The position numbers and the translations under genes were made by a program. A stretch of DNA of 16,806 nucleotides from 2-01-FULL-49-17 sp964553025 (GTDB lineage Bacteria > Patescibacteriota > Minisyncoccia > 2-02-FULL-40-12 > GWA2-44-9): contig CAZKJF010000003.1 in the NCBI GenBank assembly GCA_964553025.1, positions 1 to 16,806 of the forward strand, given 5' to 3'. Numbering within the stretch: the stretch's first letter is position 1; every line of letters begins with the position of its first letter. The notes beneath the pieces were generated by a model that saw nothing but the letters and a program-made list of their open reading frames with translations, was not told the origin of the DNA and ran no database searches. This document shows positions 1-7,599 of this stretch, piece by piece.

Positions 1-77
1 GAGTTGTTTTTCCCCTTGAAATCCCACTCATAGAGAGATTGCATTGCAACTGATCGGGATAGGTGCCGTGAAGCCAT
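1..77 (-). CDS. nusB: Transcription antitermination protein NusB, N-terminal fragment (runs off the left edge)
   Basis: The minus strand from 77 reads an open frame beginning MASRHLSRSVAMQSLYEW, 25 codons to the window edge with no stop. The R-H-x-x-R-x-x-A-x-Q-x-L-Y-x-W pattern is the conserved first helix of NusB, the small all-helical protein that joins NusE (S10) on boxA RNA during rRNA antitermination. The ATG lies 10 bases after the rpmF stop, so the two genes are probably one transcript. Only about a sixth of the usual ~140 residues is visible, so integrity of the rest is unknown. The assignment rests on this short but characteristic stretch. Confidence 0.85.
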   Translation of the reverse strand, partial: MASRHLSRSVAMQSLYEWDFKGKNN

Positions 78-87
78 TGAGAATTAA

Positions 88-309
88 CTACGCTTGCTGC
101 TGCATGCGCTTTTCGCGCTTCGCCAGCTGTTTGGCGATGACGTTGACCACTTCTTTGCCTTTGTAGTAGCCGCAGAATTTGCAGACTTGGTGAGGCATGG
201 TCATTTTACCACAATGGGAGCATTTGGTAAGCGATTTGGCCTTCAAAGCCAAATGGCTGCGTCGTCGCAGCTGCTTGCCTTTCGCCATATGGTGTCGTGG
301 TACTGCCAT
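88..309 (-). CDS. rpmF: 50S ribosomal protein L32
   Basis: This 73-residue basic protein begins MAVPRHH, the expected L32 start. Its central zinc ribbon is intact: CSHC near residues 30-33 and CKFC near 43-46, followed by GYYKGKEVV, which matches the family's C-x2-C...C-x2-C-G-x-Y-x-G-x-x-V signature. L32 is a late-assembling large-subunit protein. The C-terminal tail (AKQLAKREKRMQQQA) is longer and more charged than in many L32 proteins. No Shine-Dalgarno sequence precedes the ATG. nusB follows 10 bases downstream, giving an rpmF-nusB unit that is divergent from dnaE. Confidence 0.95.
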   Translation of the reverse strand: MAVPRHHMAKGKQLRRRSHLALKAKSLTKCSHCGKMTMPHQVCKFCGYYKGKEVVNVIAKQLAKREKRMQQQA

Positions 310-324
310 GTATCGTGTAGCTTA

Positions 325-364
325 CAAGTATCAGTGGTCAGAACGCGCTGACAATTGATACTTG
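325..364. repeat. Imperfect 17-base inverted repeat overlapping the rpmF promoter
   Basis: The arms 325-341 (CAAGTATCAGTGGTCAG) and 348-364 (CTGACAATTGATACTTG) are inverted repeats with 15 of 17 positions paired, around a 6-base centre. No T-run follows on either side and there is no gene end here, so a terminator is unlikely. The arms hold the proposed -10 and -35 of rpmF, so a regulator binding site or cruciform operator is possible. That role is inference. Confidence 0.5.
327..354 (-). promoter_or_regulatory. Probable rpmF promoter
   Basis: On the minus strand TTGTCA (349-354) and GATACT (327-332) are separated by 16 bases. They match the sigma-70 consensus at 5/6 and 4/6. Transcription would start near 320, about 10 bases before the rpmF ATG. 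Both elements lie inside the arms of the imperfect palindrome at 325-364. Confidence 0.45.
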
Positions 365-426
365 GAAACTGGAATATATCCTACCATATATTTAATTCCT
401 TTGCAACCGGAGAGAGCTATCCACAA

Positions 427-454
427 TTGCGCGTTTGCGGGCGGTTGCTACAAT
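427..454 (+). promoter_or_regulatory. Probable extended -10 promoter for dnaE
   Basis: TGCTACAAT at 446-454 is an extended -10 (TGn plus TACAAT, 5/6). A weak -35 (TTGCGC, 427-432) lies 16 bases upstream. The start point would be near 461, giving a leader of about 50 bases before the dnaE ATG at 513. The rest of the 310-512 gap holds no gene that I can support. Confidence 0.5.
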
Positions 455-512
455 GAGTTGGACAACCTAACGCAGGCACTGGTTGATCCAATGAATCCTG
501 CACCATATTCTC

Positions 513-3500
513 ATGTCGAAATTCGTCCATCTTCATACGCATTCGTACTACTCTCTCCTCGATGGACTTTCAAAAATTAAAGACATGGTCGCGCTCGCCA
601 AAGAGCACGGCCAGGAAGCGATCGGGTTGACCGATCACGGCGTCATGTACGGCGCTATCGAGTTCTATTCCCAATGTGTCAAACAGGGCGTCAAGCCGAT
701 CATCGGCTGCGAAGTGTACGTCGCCAACCGCTCCCGGCTCCAGAAAGAATCCGGGATTGATAATAAACGGTATCACCTCACCCTGCTCGCCAAAGATAAC
801 GTCGGTTATCTGAACCTGATCAAGCTGACCACGGCTGCCCACCTGGAGGGCTATTACTACAAACCCCGCGTGGACAAAGAACTGCTCCGCCAGCACGCGG
901 AGGGCTTGATCTGCTTCTCGGGCTGCCCGGCCAGCGAAGTCGGCCGGGCAATCCAATCGGGCAATCTTGAAAAGGCTGAAGAAATTGTTAAAGAACACCG
1001 GGAAATTTTCGGTCCCGAAAACTATTACATGGAAATTATGTATCATCCCGACATGGACTGGTACCCCCAGTGGAAAGAAGGCGTTCTGCATCTCGCCCAG
1101 AAACTCAACATCCCGATTGTCGCCACCCAGGATTCTCATTATCTCCGCCCCGAAGACGCCTACGCCCACAAGACCCTAGTCGCCATTTCGACCCAGACCG
1201 ACGTCAATGAGACCGGTATCTTTGCGGGCAACGGCGAATACCATTTTCTTTCGTCCGAGGAAGCGATCGAACGTTTCAAAGATATTCCCGATGCGGTTTC
1301 CAATACGATCCGCGTCGCCGAGCGGTGCAAAGTCGATTTAACGCTCGGCAAGTTCATCTTCCCCGACTTTGCCCTTGAGCCTGGCAAAACGGCCGACCAG
1401 ATGCTTGATGAATTGACGGCGCACGGCGCCGCCGAAAAAGGCTTGAACATCGATCCCGAGATTGAACAGCGTCGATTGTACGAACTGGAAGTCATCAAAA
1501 CGAAAGGCTACGCGCCGTATTTTTTGGTCGTTGCCGACCTGCTGCGCTTCGCTCGTGAACAGAAGATATATACCACCGTCCGCGGTTCGGCTGCCGGGTC
1601 GCTGGTGGCGTACCTCTCAGGGATTACGAACGTGAATCCGATTGAATTCCAGCTGCCATTCGAGCGCTTCTTGAATCCCTACCGCCCGTCGGCGCCCGAT
1701 ATCGACATGGACTTCGCCGATAATCGCCGGTCCGAAGTGATTGAATACGCCAAAAAGAAATATGGCGAGGATAAAGTCGCCCAGATCGGCACCTTCGGTA
1801 CGATGATGGCGCGGGGGGCCGTCAGAGACGTCGCCCGCGCCTTGGGCAAGCCCTATGAAACTGGCGATCGCATCGCCAAGCTCATTCCGATGGGCTCTCA
1901 AGGTTTTCCGATGACCATTGAAAAAGCATTCGAACTGGTGCCGGAACTAAAAGACATCTATGCTCGCGATCCGGAAGCTCGCCAGATTCTGGACATCGCC
2001 AAAAAACTGGAAGGCACCGTCCGCCACGTGTCGGTCCACGCCGCCGGCATCGTAATTGCCCCGCATCCGCTCACCGAATACGTCCCTGTCCAATTCGACC
2101 CCAAAGGCGAGGACAACAAGATCACGCAATACGACATGTACACGGTCGGCGAGGACGGAGTCGGCCTCCTTAAACTTGATGTCCTGGGAATCCGCAACCT
2201 CGCCATTCTCGGGGACGCCGTTCGCCTGGTCAAACAGCATCGCGGCATCGACATCGACATTGAAAAAATTCCCTTCGACGACAAAAAGACGTTCAAAATG
2301 CTGGCGGACGGCGGCACGGAAGGCGTCTTCCAGCTCGGCGGCTCGGAAGGCATGACCAAGTACTTGAAAGAACTCAAACCGACGACCGTCCACGATCTGA
2401 ACGCCATGGTCGCGCTCTACCGCCCGGGGCCCATCAACAACATTCCCGAATACATCGCCCGCAAACAGGGCCGCTCGACAATCAAATATTTCCATCCCAA
2501 GGCCAAAAAATTCCTCGAAAAATCGTACGGCGTGCTTGTCTACCAGGATGACCTGCTCATGAGCGCTCTGGAATTGGCCGGCTATAACTGGGAAAGTGTG
2601 GACAAATTTCGCAAAGCGGTGGGCAAAAAGATTCCCGAAGAAATGGCCAAGCAGCATAAGATTTTCGTCGAGGGCTGCCAGGCCCACAGCGGCATGACCG
2701 CAACCGAGGCCGAAGCGATCTGGAATTTATTCGAACCCTTCCAAGGCTACGGCTTCAACAAAGCCCACGCGGCCTGTTACGGCCGCGTGGCCTATCAGAC
2801 CGCCTACATGAAGGCCAACTTCCCGGCTGAATACATGTGCGCCATTCTGACCGCGGAGTCGGGCGATACCGAACGCGTCGCCGAGATCATCACCGAATGC
2901 CAGCGGATGGGCATTCCCGTCCTGCCGCCGGACATTAACACTTCGTTCAAAGATTTTACCGTCATCAAAGGCCCGACGGAAAAAGAAGACAAGATCCGGT
3001 TCGGGCTTCTTACGATTAAAAACCTGGGCGCCAATATCGCCGAAGCGATCATCGCCGAACGCGAGGTCAACGGACCGTTCAAAGACGTGGAAGATTTCGT
3101 ATCCCGCGTCCAGCACAAAGATTTGAACAAAAAATCGTTTGAATCGCTCGCCAAGTGCGGCGCCATGGATCAGTTCTGCGATCGAGGCAAACTGCTGGCC
3201 AACATGGAAATCCTGCTCGCTCATGCCCACGAAAAACAAAAAGCCGCCGCCAGCCGCCAGATGGACTTGTTTGGCACAGCCGCAGCGCCGCTGCCGGCGC
3301 TGCGGCTGTCTGACGCCCCGCCGGCCCCGTCAGCCGAAAAGCTCGCCTGGGAAAAAGAACTCCTGGGCCTGTATGTTTCTTCCCATCCGCTCGATGAATA
3401 CCACGCCGCCATGAAGCGAGAGAAAGTTATGCCAATTAAGACGCTCTCCAGCCGCAATACTTTGGCCCGCGTCGGCGGCATTATTACCCGCGTTCAGAAG

Positions 3501-3713
3501 ATCATCACCAAAACCGGCCGGCCGATGATGTTCAGCGAGATCCAGGACCTGACGTCAAAAATAGAGCTCGTTGTTTTCCCGAACGTCTACGACAAGAATC
3601 CCGACATTTGGCAGGAGAACCGCATCATCGTCGCCGTGGGCAAGCTTAATGACAAGGACGGCGCTCTGAAGCTTCTCTGCGACGAAGTCAAAGCCGTCAC
3701 CTCGACGGTATAG
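513..3713 (+). CDS. dnaE: DNA polymerase III alpha subunit (DnaE type)
   Basis: This is the catalytic subunit of the replicative polymerase, 1066 residues (E. coli DnaE is 1160). The N-terminal PHP domain opens with HLHTHSYYSLLDG (H8 and H10), then TDHG (D41, H42), so its metal ligands look better kept than in E. coli. The palm carries PDIDMDF with catalytic D396 and D398, and a third acid D556 in LKLDVLG. GFNKAHAACYGRVAYQTAYMK is the conserved finger motif. QMDLFG at 916-921 matches the internal beta-clamp binding motif (QxxLF). The last ~100 residues form an OB-fold (ARVGGIITRVQ...). The ATG at 513 gives the exact family N-terminus. No Shine-Dalgarno site is visible. thrS follows 45 bases downstream with its own promoter. 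Confidence 0.97.
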   Translation: MSKFVHLHTHSYYSLLDGLSKIKDMVALAKEHGQEAIGLTDHGVMYGAIEFYSQCVKQGVKPIIGCEVYVANRSRLQKESGIDNKRYHLTLLAKDNVGYLNLIKLTTAAHLEGYYYKPRVDKELLRQHAEGLICFSGCPASEVGRAIQSGNLEKAEEIVKEHREIFGPENYYMEIMYHPDMDWYPQWKEGVLHLAQKLNIPIVATQDSHYLRPEDAYAHKTLVAISTQTDVNETGIFAGNGEYHFLSSEEAIERFKDIPDAVSNTIRVAERCKVDLTLGKFIFPDFALEPGKTADQMLDELTAHGAAEKGLNIDPEIEQRRLYELEVIKTKGYAPYFLVVADLLRFAREQKIYTTVRGSAAGSLVAYLSGITNVNPIEFQLPFERFLNPYRPSAPDIDMDFADNRRSEVIEYAKKKYGEDKVAQIGTFGTMMARGAVRDVARALGKPYETGDRIAKLIPMGSQGFPMTIEKAFELVPELKDIYARDPEARQILDIAKKLEGTVRHVSVHAAGIVIAPHPLTEYVPVQFDPKGEDNKITQYDMYTVGEDGVGLLKLDVLGIRNLAILGDAVRLVKQHRGIDIDIEKIPFDDKKTFKMLADGGTEGVFQLGGSEGMTKYLKELKPTTVHDLNAMVALYRPGPINNIPEYIARKQGRSTIKYFHPKAKKFLEKSYGVLVYQDDLLMSALELAGYNWESVDKFRKAVGKKIPEEMAKQHKIFVEGCQAHSGMTATEAEAIWNLFEPFQGYGFNKAHAACYGRVAYQTAYMKANFPAEYMCAILTAESGDTERVAEIITECQRMGIPVLPPDINTSFKDFTVIKGPTEKEDKIRFGLLTIKNLGANIAEAIIAEREVNGPFKDVEDFVSRVQHKDLNKKSFESLAKCGAMDQFCDRGKLLANMEILLAHAHEKQKAAASRQMDLFGTAAAPLPALRLSDAPPAPSAEKLAWEKELLGLYVSSHPLDEYHAAMKREKVMPIKTLSSRNTLARVGGIITRVQKIITKTGRPMMFSEIQDLTSKIELVVFPNVYDKNPDIWQENRIIVAVGKLNDKDGALKLLCDEVKAVTSTV

Positions 3714-3719
3714 CCGTAC

Positions 3720-3749
3720 CTGGCATTTTGCCTTTCTTTTTGCTATGCT
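3720..3749 (+). promoter_or_regulatory. Probable thrS promoter implying a leaderless message
   Basis: TGCTATGCT at 3741-3749 is an extended -10, and CTGGCA (3720-3725, 4/6) lies 18 bases upstream of its hexamer. Only 9 bases separate the -10 from the thrS ATG, so transcription would start within about three bases of the start codon. A GGAG at 3753-3756 is just 2 bases from the ATG, too close for a normal ribosome binding site. Confidence 0.4.
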
Positions 3750-3758
3750 TTTGGAGAA

Positions 3759-5480
3759 ATGAAATCCTCGCTCGAACATATCCGCCATTCCTTGGCCCAT
3801 CTCCTGGGCGCGGCAATTCTAGAACTGTATCCCGGCTCCAAGCTGGCCATCGGCCCGGCCATCGAGGACGGTTTCTACTACGATATCGGCATCGCAGGCG
3901 CCATTTCCGACGCCGATCTCCCGAAGATCGAGGAAACCATGCGGAAAATTTTAAAAACATGGAAAGGCTTTGAAGGCAAGGAAGTTTCCGCATCCGAAGC
4001 TCGATCGCTGTTCAACGCCAATCCATTCAAAGAAGAGATTATCTCCGAATTGGAGCAAAAAGGCGAAAAAATTACTCTTTACACCTCCGGCGAATTCGCC
4101 GATCTCTGCCGCGGCGGCCACGTCGAGGACATCAAAGACATCGATCCGAAAGGATTCAAGCTTTCCCGCGTTGCCGGCGCCTATTGGCGCGGCAGCGAGA
4201 AAAACCCCCAGCTGACCCGCATCTACGGCTTGGCCTTTGCTTCCAAACAAGACCTTGATGCGCATCTGGCCTTGCTTGAAGAAGCCAAGAAGCGCGATCA
4301 CCGCATGCTCGCCCAGCAATTGGACCTGTTCTCCCAGCACGGCGTCGCGCCCGGCGCCGTTTTCTGGCACCCCAAAGGCATGGTTCTCTGGCGCGAACTG
4401 GAAAAATTCATCCGCGAAAAGAACGATCATTACGGCTACGGCGAAATCTCGACGCCGATCATGGTCAAAAAGGAGCTCTACGAAACCTCCGGCCATTGGG
4501 ATCACTACCGCGAAGACGGGTTTTGGTTTGACGTCGACGAAGAGACCTACGTGCTGAAACCCATGAACTGTCCCGAGGCGACCGTTGTCTACGCCAACAC
4601 TCTGCGCTCGTACCGCGATCTGCCGATCCGATTGTCCGAACCGACCGGCCGCTTGCACCGCAATGAGCTCAAAGGCGTGCTCGGCGGCCTTTTCCGCGTC
4701 CGCCAATTCACCCAGGACGACGCCCATATTTTTTGCCGGCCCGACCAGATTGAGTCTGAAATTTCGACGCTTTTAGCTTATACCAAAGAAGTATACGAGA
4801 CGTTCGGCTTGCCGATCAGTTTCCGGCTTGCAACCAAGCCCGACAAAGCCATGGGCGATCCCGCGCTCTGGGAAAAAGCCGAGACGGCCCTAGAAGGCGT
4901 CTTGAAGAATCTCGGTATCGCTTACCAGCTTAAGCCCAGCGACGGCGCGTTTTATGGCCCTAAGATCGACATCCACGCCAAAGATGCGATCGGCCGCGAA
5001 CATCAAGTCGCTACGATCCAGCTCGACTTTCAAATGCCCGAGCGTTTCAAGCTCGAATATCACGATGCCGACGGAACGGTTCGCCGGCCGGTCATGATTC
5101 ACCGCGCCATCTTCGGTTCTTTTGAGCGCTTCCTCGGCGTCCTCATCGAACACTACGCCGGCGCATTCCCACTCTGGCTGGCGCCGGTGCAGGCAGCGAT
5201 CGTAACCGTTTCAGATAAGCATCATCAGTGGGGCACGGCTGTTCTGCATGCCCTGCGCCATACCGGCATCCGGGCCGAACTCCATGATCAAAACGAAACT
5301 CTCGGCAAAAAAATCCGTGCCGCTGAACTCCAAAAAATTCCGTATATTATCATCGTCGGCGACAAAGAAGTCGATGCCCAAGGCGTTGCCGTTCGCGCCC
5401 GGGCCAAAGGCGATCTCGGCTTGATGCGCATCGAGGATTTTGCAAGCCAGATCAAGGAAGAAATTACGGCCCGAAAATAG
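3759..5480 (+). CDS. thrS: Threonyl-tRNA synthetase lacking the TGS domain
   Basis: A class II synthetase joining threonine to tRNA-Thr; 573 residues versus 642 in E. coli. The first residues (MKSSLEHIRHSLAHLL) already belong to the editing domain, so the N-terminal TGS domain (about 60 residues) is absent. No in-frame upstream start exists before the dnaE end. The editing motif HxxxH is H10/H14 and its partner CxxxH is C117/H121, so hydrolysis of Ser-tRNA-Thr should remain possible. The catalytic zinc ligands are all present: C271 (MNCPE), H323 (DDAHIF) and H448 (IHRAIFGS). Motif 2 is GRLHRNE and motif 3 is HRAIFGSFERF. The C-terminal anticodon-binding domain runs from about residue 470 to the end. 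A strong hairpin follows. Confidence 0.96.
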   Translation: MKSSLEHIRHSLAHLLGAAILELYPGSKLAIGPAIEDGFYYDIGIAGAISDADLPKIEETMRKILKTWKGFEGKEVSASEARSLFNANPFKEEIISELEQKGEKITLYTSGEFADLCRGGHVEDIKDIDPKGFKLSRVAGAYWRGSEKNPQLTRIYGLAFASKQDLDAHLALLEEAKKRDHRMLAQQLDLFSQHGVAPGAVFWHPKGMVLWRELEKFIREKNDHYGYGEISTPIMVKKELYETSGHWDHYREDGFWFDVDEETYVLKPMNCPEATVVYANTLRSYRDLPIRLSEPTGRLHRNELKGVLGGLFRVRQFTQDDAHIFCRPDQIESEISTLLAYTKEVYETFGLPISFRLATKPDKAMGDPALWEKAETALEGVLKNLGIAYQLKPSDGAFYGPKIDIHAKDAIGREHQVATIQLDFQMPERFKLEYHDADGTVRRPVMIHRAIFGSFERFLGVLIEHYAGAFPLWLAPVQAAIVTVSDKHHQWGTAVLHALRHTGIRAELHDQNETLGKKIRAAELQKIPYIIIVGDKEVDAQGVAVRARAKGDLGLMRIEDFASQIKEEITARK

Positions 5481-5485
5481 CAAAA

Positions 5486-5518
5486 TCCCTCCCTCCGCGC
5501 GATGCGCGGAGGGAGGGA
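5486..5518. terminator. Perfect 15-bp hairpin between convergent genes
   Basis: The arms 5486-5500 and 5504-5518 are perfectly complementary, GC-rich, with a GAT loop. The minus-strand side is followed by TTTTG and the plus side by TAGTTAG, so it suits the leftward membrane-protein gene better. It lies between the stops of thrS (5480) and that gene (5522), so it may stop readthrough from both directions. Confidence 0.8.
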
Positions 5519-5521
5519 TAG

Positions 5522-6067
5522 TTAGTGGAGGAAAAGACCAACACTGCGGATCAGATGCGTCAATCCGTTCCAGAATCCAACTGAATACGCAATGTGGAAA
5601 GCATTAATGACCATGAGGGCCGCAAGGCCCTTTTTCCATCGGTCAACGCCGAAGACGATTGCCGCCGGCGTTCGAACGCCCGGCAGGAAAATTCCGGCCA
5701 GACACGTCAGCGCAAGAGTTGTCGGACTCTGGAAGAATCTCGTGCGCCAGCGATCGAAATCCTGTTTGGTCTTGTCCCATTCGTAGAACGGGCGCAGGGC
5801 CATCAGGATCGGATAGGCACGGAAGCTGTTGCCCTGTTTTTCCAGAACCCAGCCGTAGATATCCCGCAGGATCGGAACCAGCTCCTTGCCGAGCAAGAAC
5901 CAGGCCATCGCTTCCAGATTGCCCAGCACCGCCAGAATGAGAAACACTTTCCAGCCGGCTCCGCTTGTGCTCACCACAAGCGGAGCCACGACATAGTCAA
6001 TGTTGGTCGAAACCAGCGCAACTGCCAGGATGATAAGCGTGATGCGGCGAACAATCGGCGCTCTCAT
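5522..6067 (-). CDS. Unknown four-helix membrane protein
   Basis: I do not recognise this 181-residue protein. Four hydrophobic stretches can be seen near residues 9-32, 37-60, 113-139 and 145-170, with a charged hydrophilic loop in between (about 70-110, containing FYEWDKTKQDFDRWRTRF). The first segment could also serve as a signal anchor. The start is well fixed: GGGAGGA at 6071-6077 is a strong Shine-Dalgarno site just before the ATG. It lies 12 bases after the 143-residue gene, so the two are co-transcribed. An open frame of 322 codons covers both genes on the other strand, but it has no start signal and a shadow-like composition. No function is proposed. Confidence 0.75.
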   Translation of the reverse strand: MRAPIVRRITLIILAVALVSTNIDYVVAPLVVSTSGAGWKVFLILAVLGNLEAMAWFLLGKELVPILRDIYGWVLEKQGNSFRAYPILMALRPFYEWDKTKQDFDRWRTRFFQSPTTLALTCLAGIFLPGVRTPAAIVFGVDRWKKGLAALMVINAFHIAYSVGFWNGLTHLIRSVGLFLH

Positions 6068-6079
6068 TCGTCCTCCCGG

Positions 6080-6511
6080 TCAGCGGGCGACAAGAGCACG
6101 CTGCCGTTCGGAGACTTCTTCCAGCTCGCTTCGGGTCTGGCCCAGCCGCCGCTCAACGGCTTTCAGGTCGGCGCCGGCGACGTGAACCTCCATGAAAATC
6201 GTATGGAAGCTCATCAGCCAGATTTTCTCGGTCTTGCTCTTCCGCTCCACGCGGCAGCCGAGAATCCGCATGATGCCGGCCGCGAAGCGGTAGGCGGCGC
6301 CGGCCTGGGTGGCGTACCGGGACGCGTTCGGATCATCGAGCGAATACGCGGCGACCACCGGCCGGATGACTTCCTGCCCTTCTCGGATCCGAAGCGCCAT
6401 GTGGGCATTGTTCAGTGCCCGCTCGGCGATCTTGAGATTGATCCGTTCCTGCTTGTACTGGGCCAATTCGCGCCAGGTAACCATATCCTGTTCCAGCTTG
6501 CTTGCGGCCAT
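6080..6511 (-). CDS. Unknown helical protein with a C-terminal coiled coil
   Basis: A 143-residue protein with no recognised family. It is largely helical and charged. The final ~35 residues (ADLKAVERRLGQTRSELEEVSERQRALVAR) show the heptad spacing of a short coiled coil. No signal peptide or membrane helix is evident. It has the best ribosome binding site in the window: AAGGAGG at 6517-6523, five bases from the ATG. It heads a two-gene unit with the membrane protein downstream, which suggests a soluble partner for a membrane component; that is inference only. Its promoter overlaps that of miaA on the opposite strand. Confidence 0.75.
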   Translation of the reverse strand: MAASKLEQDMVTWRELAQYKQERINLKIAERALNNAHMALRIREGQEVIRPVVAAYSLDDPNASRYATQAGAAYRFAAGIMRILGCRVERKSKTEKIWLMSFHTIFMEVHVAGADLKAVERRLGQTRSELEEVSERQRALVAR

Positions 6512-6521
6512 ATCTGCCTCC

Positions 6522-6550
6522 TTGTCGAAGAACGCGAAGATAAGTATACT
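6522..6550 (+). promoter_or_regulatory. Probable miaA promoter implying a leaderless message
   Basis: TTGTCG (6522-6527, 4/6) and TATACT (6545-6550, 5/6) are 17 bases apart. The -10 ends 8 bases before the miaA ATG, so transcription should start at or within two bases of it. No Shine-Dalgarno sequence is present. Confidence 0.55.
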
Positions 6551-6570
6551 ACGAAAACATGAAAAAACAA
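6543..6570 (-). promoter_or_regulatory. Probable promoter of the unknown two-gene operon
   Basis: On the minus strand TATACT (6543-6548) lies 16 bases from TTGTTT (6565-6570). The -10 shares the palindrome AGTATACT (6543-6550) with the rightward miaA promoter, so both polymerases cannot occupy the site together. The leader would be about 25 bases and contains the AAGGAGG site. Confidence 0.45.
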
Positions 6571-7434
6571 GGCGCCCGGGAGGGCCGCAAAATCGTGGTC
6601 ATCGTCGGACCGACTGCTTCTGGCAAGTCGGCCTTGGCGATCAAGATCGCCCGGCGAATCGGCGGAGAAATCATCTCCGCCGATTCGCGCCAGGTGTATC
6701 GCGGTATGGATATCGGCACCGGCAAAGTCACCGTACAAGAGCAGAAACTTGTTCCCCACCATCTTCTGGACATCGCCTCGCCTCGCCGCCAGTTCACTGT
6801 CGGTGAATTCGTCCGGCACGCCCGGGCGGCGATAGCTGACATTTTTGCCCGCGGCAAAACGCCTGTTATCGTCGGCGGCACCGGCCTGTATATCGATGCG
6901 CTTCTGGCCAATTGGACTCTGCCCGCCGTGCCGCCGAATTTTGCGCTTCGCGCGCGACTGGAACGCAAATCGGCAGCCGAATTGTTTGCTCTCTTAGAAC
7001 AAAAAGACCCACGCAGGGCGGCGGCGATCGATCACCGCAATCCCCGGCGCCTCATCCGCGCCCTTGAGATTATCGAAGCCACCGGCAAACCAGTGCCCCC
7101 GCTCGAAACAACTCTTGATCCGAATTACAGCATCGACTGGATCGGCCTGAATCCCCAAAATCTGTCGGACCGAATCGAAGAACGCCTTGATGAGCGCCTG
7201 CGGCACGGCATGATCGCCGAGGTTAAAAAACTTCACGCCGGCGGCATCAGCTGGAAGCGCCTGGAAAGCTTCGGCCTTGAGTACAAATGGATCGCTCTGT
7301 TTCTCCGGAAAAAAATCACCGAAGAAGAACTCCGAGCCGGCCTTCTCCGCGATATTATCCGCTATTCAAAACGCCAGATGACTTGGTTCAAGCGCAACAA
7401 ACACATCCAGTGGCTAACCAAAAGCGGCCGGTAG
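6559..7434 (+). CDS. miaA: tRNA dimethylallyltransferase
   Basis: MiaA transfers a dimethylallyl group to the N6 of A37 in tRNAs reading codons that begin with U. The 291 residues carry all family marks: P-loop GPTASGKS (17-24), DSRQVYRGMDIGTGK with D42, HHLLDI (67-72), VGGTGLYIDALL (105-116), RNPRRLIRALEI and the C-terminal QMTWFKR. Length is close to the usual ~300. The start at 6559 is supported by a promoter ending 8 bases upstream. The TAG stop lies in the loop of a perfect hairpin. No hfq or mutL is nearby, unlike in proteobacteria; this is a stand-alone gene. Confidence 0.96.
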   Translation: MKKQGAREGRKIVVIVGPTASGKSALAIKIARRIGGEIISADSRQVYRGMDIGTGKVTVQEQKLVPHHLLDIASPRRQFTVGEFVRHARAAIADIFARGKTPVIVGGTGLYIDALLANWTLPAVPPNFALRARLERKSAAELFALLEQKDPRRAAAIDHRNPRRLIRALEIIEATGKPVPPLETTLDPNYSIDWIGLNPQNLSDRIEERLDERLRHGMIAEVKKLHAGGISWKRLESFGLEYKWIALFLRKKITEEELRAGLLRDIIRYSKRQMTWFKRNKHIQWLTKSGR

Positions 7435-7450
7435 GCCGCTTTTGGTTAGC
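7413..7450. terminator. Perfect 17-bp bidirectional terminator holding two stop codons
   Basis: The arms 7413-7429 and 7434-7450 are perfect complements with a 4-base loop (GGTA). An AAAA/TTTT run within the stem makes the site symmetrical for both strands. The miaA TAG (7432-7434) falls in the loop, and the TAA of the leftward small basic gene (7446-7448) falls in the right arm. Confidence 0.75.
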
Positions 7451-7595
7451 GCTGCTTGTTAGTTCGTCTGCCGCGCGTATCCGGCTTGCCTTTCATCTGC
7501 CGTTCCGCCAAGAGGTTCTTCTTGGTCTTGCCTTTCGAGACTGACACGCGCGCCGCGTCTTTGATCCAGCTTTGTTTGGTTCCCATTTTTGACAT
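7446..7595 (-). CDS. Small, highly basic protein of unknown function
   Basis: A 49-residue frame begins MSKMGTKQSWIKDAARVSVS four bases after the gatB stop and is rich in Lys and Arg (ends TRGRRTNKQR). The composition suggests an RNA- or ribosome-associated protein, but I recognise no family. Support for a real gene is its position directly behind gatB, the exact fill of the gatB-miaA gap, and its stop codon lying in the shared terminator hairpin. Against it: short length and no Shine-Dalgarno site. A second Met at residue 4 could be the start. A longer frame beginning inside gatB (7640) is less likely. Confidence 0.5.
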   Translation of the reverse strand: MSKMGTKQSWIKDAARVSVSKGKTKKNLLAERQMKGKPDTRGRRTNKQR

Positions 7596-7599
7596 AGAA

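Noticed and set aside
362..580. A 72-codon plus-strand frame upstream of dnaE
   Set aside because: It overlaps the dnaE start in another frame and the dnaE promoter; no recognisable product.
3951..4727. A 258-codon minus-strand frame
   Set aside because: It is antisense to conserved thrS motifs, with shadow composition typical of GC-rich genes. The same applies to 1947-2687 inside dnaE.
5594..6562. A 322-codon plus-strand frame opposite the two unknown genes
   Set aside because: Its translation has shadow-like composition (many Arg, Gly, Pro, Ala without hydrophobic patterning) and no ribosome binding site. The minus-strand pair has strong Shine-Dalgarno sites, plausible membrane helices and operon spacing.
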